64,000 nucleotides of DNA from Taxillus chinensis (lineage: Eukaryota; Streptophyta; Magnoliopsida; Santalales; Loranthaceae), in contig CM042089.1 of assembly GCA_023512835.1 (NCBI GenBank), positions 16,604,562 through 16,668,561 of the forward strand, given 5' to 3'. Positions 57,461 to 64,000 of this stretch are shown one piece after another (position 1 is the first letter of the stretch; every line of letters starts with the position of its first letter). The translations under genes were made by a program, and so were the position numbers. The notes under the pieces are model-generated. The model did not search any database. It worked only from the letters and a program-made list of their open reading frames with translations, and had not been told where the DNA came from.

Positions 57461-57814
57461 GGGAGGTGGTGTTGTTGCCAAGGGATAGTGATGTGTTTTC
57501 TTGTGAGGGATAGTGATGTGTTTTCTTGTGATGTGTTTTCTTGTATTAGTTGATGTATTTGTATTGTCTTTTAAAGACATGTGCTTAATTGTGATGTGCT
57601 TTGCTTTGAGATGTGTATTCGTGCCATGCGGACATGTGTTATGTGCATTATTGTGGTTATGGATTATGGTGGTACTGTTATGTGCTGTTGTGCGGTGTGT
57701 GGTGTATGACCCATTTGGGTGTTGTGGCTCGCCGTGTGGCAAATGGGTAGCTTGTGTTTGTTTTCCTTGTATGTCATTTCTTTTCGAGGACGAAAAGTCT
57801 TAAGGGGGAGAGGA
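57461..57814 (+). other. B 3' untranslated end with polypurine tract
   Basis: Begins after a first module TTCGAGGACGAACAATCTTAAG (57437-57458) and ends with a second, TTTTCGAGGACGAAAAGTC then TTAAGGGGGAGAGGA (57781-57814), the functional purine tract before the LTR. In between is T/G-rich sequence with the repeated phrase GATAGTGATGTGTTTTCTTG (57485-57530). Confidence 0.7.
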
Positions 57815-58519
57815 TGTAAGGACCCGTACCTTGAGTTAGTCAGTTTTGCCTCCTGAGTAGAGTTTTTCTAGATTTTGACCTAGTAAATGGACTCCAATGA
57901 ATTCACGTGCAAAAGGAAAGATGCTTAGAATGGTGTCCTCTATCTACCACAAGGTTTCAGGCCAAATGGACATGTATGTGAGGTGCACGTGATATGGGTC
58001 CAATTCACGTGCAAGTGTGGTTGTCTTCTAAATGATGCAAGGAGGATAGGGGTGAAGTTTGAGAGCATTTGGAGTGCATATGGAGTTGCACGTGAATTGG
58101 GGAATTCACGTGCAAATTGGCGTGCAGGCATATTTTTGCATGGTTCCCTTGGTTTTGACATTCTAAGGAACTTTCTCCAAAGGACCATGTTGAAATTCTG
58201 AGTATTTTGGCCTATAGGGGTGCGAAAAGGTGCTAACTTGTGTGATCAAAACTACGTCGTTTTGATGCTGGGATTCACATAATCAAAACTACGTCGTTTT
58301 GATGTTGTGTTGTCTATATAAGGAGGAGAAGCCCTCTGTTTTAGGTTTAGGGTTCTCTTCAGCTGCTGCGCACCGTCGTAGAGAGAGAGAGAGCTAGAGA
58401 GAGAGAAGGAAGGGGAGTTGCCGGTTGCTGCCGGAGCATCTTGCATGGGGAGGACGGCGTTTAGCGCGGGAGCAAGGAAGATCTGTTTTAAGGTAGGGAT
58501 TCTGTTCTTCCTAAGTCCT
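57815..58519 (+). repeat. B 3' LTR, first 705 bp
   Basis: TGTAAGGACCCG to CTAAGTCCT, where D is inserted. Matches 41937-42637 with very few differences (for example ACAGAAGTTT versus ACAAGGTTT near 57950). Confidence 0.94.
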
Positions 58520-59895
58520 TGATGAGAACATTTTATATATATATTTTCCCCTTCTTTTATCTATTTTTATAGCAAATTCTAATATAATTAGATGTCATTT
58601 GTATAAATATATGTTGTTTTTCCCTTTTTGTATGTTTTGGTGTGTATTGGTGTGATTTTATAGGTTTGCATCAGTTTTGGTCCAAACAGAGTTGAAAAAG
58701 GGCGAAACGGGCATCAAATAATGTTGGACAGCTAAAAGGATTTTTACACAGGCCATGGCGACGCAGTGCCTGACCATGGCAGGCGTCTTTCACTGTTCAC
58801 GTCGAAGTTCTCTCCGTGGCCACAAAATTAATGGCCGCCGACCTTCATAAACATTTCGGATCTCATCGCCGTGGCCACGGATTTTAGTGGCCATGGCCTT
58901 TGACGGTTTCTTATTAATTTCTAGTTAATATTCTACCATTTTTGGCAACGCGTTTTGCATTAAAAAGACCTGTGCAATCCGTGGTTTGAAAAAAAAAACT
59001 GAGGAAATACTATCAAAAAAACGTCTTAAGGAAAGGAGGAGGAAAAAATATGGGGAGACATTGAAAAGAGGGCCAATTTCTTGGAGATCAAAGGAGAGAC
59101 ATTGGTAATTCGCGTGCGACGATCCTTTGCCCCTTAATTTGTAAGGAATTTTCTCTTTAATTTGTATGACATTCTCAGCCATGTGTGGCTAATTTTCTTG
59201 TCTAGGGATTGGGAGTAGCCCAATCCCAATTGATTATTCTTTGCAATGATAATGTGATTGGAAAATTATTCTCTCTAATTCTTTATCTCCTTCCTGGCAT
59301 GAAATTATTATTGTGATTCGTTTGAATAAACAAATTGCATTCCTCAAATAATTAATTGAAGAATCGAAAGATGAAAATTAATTATTAGATCCCCCGAATG
59401 AGAATTGGGCTTAGTGTGTCACGAAAGTAGGCCACCATCCTAATGGGAAAATTGATTATCACATGAATTTTAATGGGTTTGATTTTATTACAGTGTACCA
59501 CGAAAGTAGGACGTTGTTAAAATCAAATACGTCGTTATTCTTACGAAAGTAGTTGACGATTGCAAACGGATAAATCACCCTTAAGAATAAAGAGAGAATT
59601 AATTCAATTATTTTAAAATGCAGGAATAGGAAATTGGGGATCGGTGAAACCATAAATCCCTAGGCGTTTATCCCATTTGATTTCTCCCCAATTTAAAACC
59701 AAAATTGTTTTAATTTAATTTAATTCATTTGCATTGTTTTTAATCACTCAAATTTTTAATCAATTGCTTAGACAATTAGCGCGTAAGAATTTTAGGGATT
59801 CCTAACCCTTGTCCCTGTGGGATCGACCCGCAATCATTGGCTACACTACATTGACGCCGTTGCTTTGCGGTAAAGCGGTAGAAATACTGCTATCA
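58520..59895 (+). repeat. D 5' LTR
   Basis: 1376 bp, TGATGAGAAC...GCTATCA. Near 58755-58910 it holds repeated and inverted GGCCATGG/CCGTGGCCACGG-type phrases. The CTTACGAAAGTAG-like phrase recurs near 59420, 59500 and 59538. No shared U3 block with E1/E2. Confidence 0.88.
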
Positions 59896-59898
59896 AAT

Positions 59899-59916
59899 TG
59901 GCGCCGTTGCCGGGGA
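59899..59916 (+). other. D primer binding site (tRNA-Asp type)
   Basis: TGGCGCCGTTGCCGGGGA, identical to E2's site. Confidence 0.95.
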
Positions 59917-60233
59917 TGATGGCTTTGTTTAGGAAACTTAAGATTCAAACCATTAGCAAATTGGACTAGGCACGTTTGCTTGTTTGTTTCTTTATTTGTT
60001 TATTCATTTTTTTTATTTATTTAATTTGATTGTTTAGATTTATTTATTTATTTATTTATTTATTTATTTTTTTCAGGAGAATATCTTATTTTATTTTATT
60101 TTATTTTCATATAGGATTTTTTTTGTTTGTTCTTGATTGTTTTTATTATTTTATATATTTGTTTTATTTGTTCTTCAAATTGTTCGGTATTGTGCTTGGG
60201 TTTTGTTTGCTTTTGATCTGTGCAGAATAGTTG
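59917..60233 (+). other. D leader, T-rich
   Basis: TTTA/TTTAT repeats (60019-60070) and long T runs. A short hydrophobic frame here is a by-product of the T-richness. Confidence 0.7.
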
Positions 60234-61750
60234 ATGACCCGTTCGGGGGACGATAATCTAGTTGCCTACGATTCTGAAATCGAACGAACTCTAAGAAGGC
60301 TGAGGCAAACACGTAGGGAAGAACCCGTCGAATCCATTCCTGTCCTTTTGGAATCCGCCTTCCTCGAAGAAGCCCTGAATACTTCACCATTACAAATTTC
60401 CACGTCTCCCCCAAGACCAGGAAGAATGGCTGATGATCGGGCAGTGAAGGATTATTCTAGACCCACAGCAGCAGGCATGGCTACTGGGATAACAAGACCC
60501 GCGATTGCTGCCAATAATTTCGAATTGAAACCAGCAATGATTTCCTTGGTGAGCCAGTCCCAGTTCGTCGGTTCATCAATAGAGGATCCCCAAATGCATC
60601 TCCGGGACTTCATCGATAAATGCGCTACCTTTCAATATAATGGAGTGACCGAGGATGCGAAATTGATGCGGCTTTTTCCTTTTTCGTTAGCTGGAAGGGC
60701 GAAGGTTTGGCTCCATGCTCGCCGCCTACTATTACCACATGGGATCGGCTTTTGCAGGCCTTTCTCGCCAAATATTATCCGCCAGGGGAAGACTGTGGGA
60801 ATCGGAATCACTCGACAATGTTTTTTCAGCCAGAAGATGAGCCATTACATGATGCTTGGGAACGCTTCAAGGACCTATTGATAACGTGTCCCCACCACGG
60901 TGCCTGGAGAAATGGCTCTTAATTCAATCCTTTTATCAAGGATTGAATTATTCACGAGAGGAATGGTGGATGCGGCGGCAAATGGGGCGTTAGTGGAAAA
61001 ACCCGTTGACGAAGCATGGGATTTGATTGATAAAATAGCCTTGAATACACAGAGCGGTGGTCTAGTGTGCGAGCCTTACCCAAAAGTGGAGTTACGGAAC
61101 CTAAAAAGCATGAGGTTAACTCTCTAGACCTCTTGGTGCCCGGGTAGAAACTCTTACAAAGAAGATTGATCAGATGGGCAACACTGCATTGGAACAGGTT
61201 TTAGCCTGTGGCATTTGTGGTGTCTTGACCATGCAACGAAGCTTGTTACATTATTGAGGCATCTCCAAAGGAGACGATGCAAGATCCTGGCACAAATCCA
61301 AACCAAGAAAAATCAGAATTTTTATAATCCTAACCTGGAGGAACCATCCAAACCTCTCCTACCGAAGCCAAAATGTGCTAAATCCTACCCAAACAAAGAT
61401 CTCGTCCACCTGGTTTCGGCCAACAATCATATCAACGAGTCCAATTTCCGGCCATCAAACCCACAACGATCCGGGCGATCATCACAACAAGAACCAAATC
61501 TTCATCCCAGTTATCCAAACCTGGAGAGCCTTGTGGCTACTTTTGTTGCCGCGCAAGTGACACAAAACCAAGTCATAATAGATCATTTAAACAAGTCAAC
61601 ACATCTATTGAGACATTGGCCACGCAGAATAAGTTGATCGAGAATCAAGTGGCTCAATTGGCTCAACAAGTGAACAAATTGACAACCACTTCTTCCAATG
61701 ATATGCCGGGACAGCCACTTAACCCCAAGAACATTGCAATTCCATTACCT
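60234..61750 (+). pseudogene. gag: D gag (Athila type)
   Basis: ATG at 60234 gives MTRSGDDNLVAYDSEIERTLRRL. Capsid core FVGSSIEDPQMHLRDFIDKCATFQYNGVTEDAKLMRLFPFSLAGRAKVWL is open to a frameshift near 60710, then LQAFLAKYYPPGED and EPLHDAWERFKDLLITCPHHG in another frame, and a C-terminal part with MALNSILLSRIELFTRGMVDAAANGAL and later NSVTLRNG-like sequence near 61745. Four or more frameshifts. Confidence 0.88.
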
Positions 61751-62813
61751 TGAGGAATGGAAAACAGGTTGAGGGTCCCGCAAGTGCTACAGGAAGAGAA
61801 GAAGGGGATCAACCCACCGAACCACCACAACCAGCAGCTTTCTAGGGACGTTAGCGAGAAGCGAAGAGAGGCTGAACCGACTCCTACTTCATCTTCCTAT
61901 CAGCCCCCCAGTCCCGTTTCCTCAACGGTTGGTGAATATAAAGCAGGATCAACGGTTCAAGAGGTTTCTAGAGATGCTAAATCAACTCTATCTAAACATC
62001 CCTTTCCTCGAAGCCTTGGAGAATATGCCCTCATATACTAAATTCTTTAAGGAAGTTATTTCTGGAAAAAGGAAATATGGGGAGCATGAGATTTTGACCC
62101 TAACCGAGGCATGCAGCGCGCAGGCTTATGAATCCATCCCCTCAAAAGCTTAAAGATCCGGGCTGCTTTTCTATCCCATGTATGGTGGGTGAGCAGCGCT
62201 TAGTAAGGCTTTATGCGATTTAGGGGCCAGCGTCGGTTTAATGCCACTTTCGGTTTATGAGCAGCTTGGCCTGGGAAAGCTTGCTCCCACTTCGGTTACT
62301 CTGCAGCTGGCCGATCGTTCGGTAAAGTACCCAGTTGGTATAGTGGAGGATGTTCCACTACGAGTCGGAAAGTTTTATATACCCACAGATTTCGTGATCT
62401 TAGAGATGGAGGAAGATGCTCGGATTCCTTTAATCCTGGGTAGACCCTTCCTTGCCACAGCCGGGGTCGTTATCGACTGTAAAAAGGGTGAACTCACCTT
62501 AAATATCGGTGGTGAGAAAATTGAGTTCAACCTTTCCGAAGCTTTGAGGAAACCAGACTTAAAGGAGGAGTGTTACCACCTGGACCTTTTGGAAAATCTA
62601 TTGGAGGAAGCACGAATTGCACCACACTTTGAGGACCCATTGCTAGAGTGCTTGGTTCTAGACGGGAGTCCTAACTCTGCCAATGGAGCGAAGCGAGAGG
62701 TGGCCAAAGAGCTTGATGTCAATCCCCCGTTACCACGGCGAAAAATTCATATCCAGGCATTCCAGGACAAACCCTTGGAAATGGCGGCCCGGCAGAGGCA
62801 AGGACTTAGAACT
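61751..62813 (+). pseudogene. D protease
   Basis: Linker QLYLNIPFLEALENMPSYTKFFKEVISGKRKYGEHE (61979-62090), active site with DLGAS at 62217-62231, then LADRSVKYPVGIVEDVPLRVGKFYIPTDFVILEMEED and ILGRPFLATAGVVIDCKKGELTLNI in one open frame. Small frameshifts near 62150-62200. Confidence 0.9.
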
Positions 62814-64000
62814 TAAGCCACTCCCATCACACTTGAGGTATGAATTTCTTGGTGCTGAAAATTCATGTCCTGTAATTGTGAGTAACTATTTGACTTTGCA
62901 TGAAAATGAGAAATTATTATCTGTGCTTAAACAACACCATAAAATCATAGGCTATTCCATTGATGATTTAAAGGGAATTAGTCCTGGCTTTTGCATGCAC
63001 AGAATACATTTACAGGATGATGTCAAGACCTCTAGGGAACCTCAAAGGAGGTTGAACCCTAAAATGAAAGAGGTAGTGGAGAAAGAAATATTAAAATTAC
63101 TCGCTGCCGGTGTCATCTACCCAATATCTGATAGTGAGTGGGTCAGTCCCGTTCAAGTCGTACCCAAAAAGGGTGGGATGACAGTTGTGCAAAATGACAA
63201 AGGTGAGTCCATCTCCACTAGGACTGTCACGGGATGGCGCATGTGTATAGACTATAGAAAATTAAATAATGCCACCCGTAAAGACCATTTTCCACTACCT
63301 TTTATTGACCAGATGCTTGAGAGGCTAGCTATGCATACTCATTTCGTTTTCTGGATGGTTATTCTGGATTCTTCCAAATTCCTATTCATCCCGATGACCA
63401 ACAGAAAACAACATTCACCTGCCCTCACGGCACTTATACATATAGGCGCATGCCCTTTGGGTTATGCAATGCACCGGCTACTTTTCGGCGGTGTATGATG
63501 GCCATATTTTCGGGATTCACTGAGCGCATTATGGAAGTCTTCATGGATGACTTCTCTGTATATGGTGATTCTTTTGATAATTGTCTGCACAACCTTTCTC
63601 TTGTTTTGCAAAGATGTGAACAGTACATTTGGTTCTCAACTGGGAAAAGTGTCATTTTATGGTACGCGAAGGCATAGTACTTGGACACCTTATTTCAGAG
63701 AATGGTATACGGGTCGACAAGGCCAAGGTTGATATTATTGAGAAATTGCAGCCTCCCAAGTCGGTATCCGGCATCCGTAGTTTCTTGGGACATGCGGGCT
63801 TTTATCGACGATTCATTCACAATTTTTCACGCATAGCCCGACCACTTACGACCCTTTTGGCCAAGGATACGATTTCAATTTTGATGAAGCGTGCGTGGAA
63901 TCCTTTGAGAAGCTCAAGAAGGCACTTGTTTCAGCCCCCTATTCTCCAGCCCCCAGATTGGGAAATTCCATTTGAAGTCATGTGTGACGCTAGCGACTAC
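62814..64000 (+). pseudogene. D reverse transcriptase, to window edge
   Basis: [98 protein letters not shown] in one frame to about 63340. After a frameshift, MPFGLCNAPATFRRCMMAIFSGF and catalytic FMDDFSVYG (63540-63566). Another shift near 63620, then [22 protein letters not shown] (63780) and the first RNase H residues MCDASDY at the very end. Confidence 0.93.

Larger units (their letters stand above)
41937..58519 (+). mobile_element. B: chromovirus (Tekay/Del-like), plus strand, interrupted by C and truncated by D
   Basis: 5' LTR 41937-43713, initiator-Met primer site, gag, PR, RT, RNase H, integrase part 1 (to 47993); C inserted; integrase part 2 with chromodomain (56540-57460), purine tract, and the first 705 bp of the 3' LTR (57815-58519). 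The remainder is displaced by D beyond the window. Inserted into A, a relative, in the opposite orientation. Confidence 0.93.
58520..64000 (+). mobile_element. D: Athila-type element, 5' part
   Basis: 5' LTR 58520-59895, tRNA-Asp primer site, gag, PR and RT up to the start of RNase H at the window edge. GTCCT (58515-58519) should be its target duplication. RT and PR are Athila-type but clearly a different family from E1/E2: other LTR, no CACGTG block. The 3' end is outside. Confidence 0.93.

Overview
The window is plant nuclear DNA made almost wholly of nested LTR retrotransposons. I see no host protein gene, rRNA gene or tRNA gene. The plant origin follows from the element types: Ty3/gypsy Athila-type elements with tRNA-Asp primer sites, Ty3/gypsy chromoviruses of the Tekay/Del kind with an initiator-Met primer site and a chromodomain, a Ty1/copia SIRE-like remnant, and TRIM-type miniature LTR elements. 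The species cannot be told from this sequence.

Layout. 1-2690: 3' end of a decayed copia element (RT, RNase H, LTR). 2691-3129 and 16222-16292: one old chromovirus-like LTR fragment split by an Athila element, E1 (3130-16221, + strand, TSD CTTGT). 16293-20363: a tandem array on the minus strand of a miniature LTR element, six LTR copies (one partial) alternating with five ~260-300 bp internal segments; two unrelated solo LTRs sit inside it. 20364-23394: old non-coding sequence, an aged LTR and its primer site. From 23395: chromovirus A (minus), cut by Athila element E2 (26292-39594, minus, TSD ACAAT) and then by chromovirus B (41937-58519, plus). B is cut by C (47994-56534, minus, TSD CAGCT), a non-autonomous relative that has lost nearly all of pol, and B's 3' LTR is cut by a third Athila element, D (58520 to the window end, plus). 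The rest of A and D, and any further part of B, lie beyond the right edge.

The most interesting content is in E1 and E2. After integrase, both carry a long accessory ORF (about 780 codons before decay) whose C-terminal part has the His/Asp/Gln/Cys landmarks of a C48 (Ulp1/SUMO-protease-like) cysteine peptidase, preceded by a SUMO-interaction-like motif. This ORF has its own promoter-like block (CACGTG motifs and a TATA box 124-126 nt before the ATG), separate from the LTR promoter. The two copies carry different frameshifts around the catalytic Cys, so the ancestral frame was open.

A second unusual point is that U3 promoter DNA is shared across lineages. The CACGTG-rich block plus a palindrome with arms ATCAAAAC/GTTTTGAT occurs at the same relative place in the Athila LTRs (E1, E2) and the chromovirus LTRs (B, C), and part of it is nearly identical between E2 and C although their coding regions and primer sites are unrelated. 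All coding regions here are decayed to some degree. The best preserved are E2 PR-RT (one in-frame stop) and A RT.
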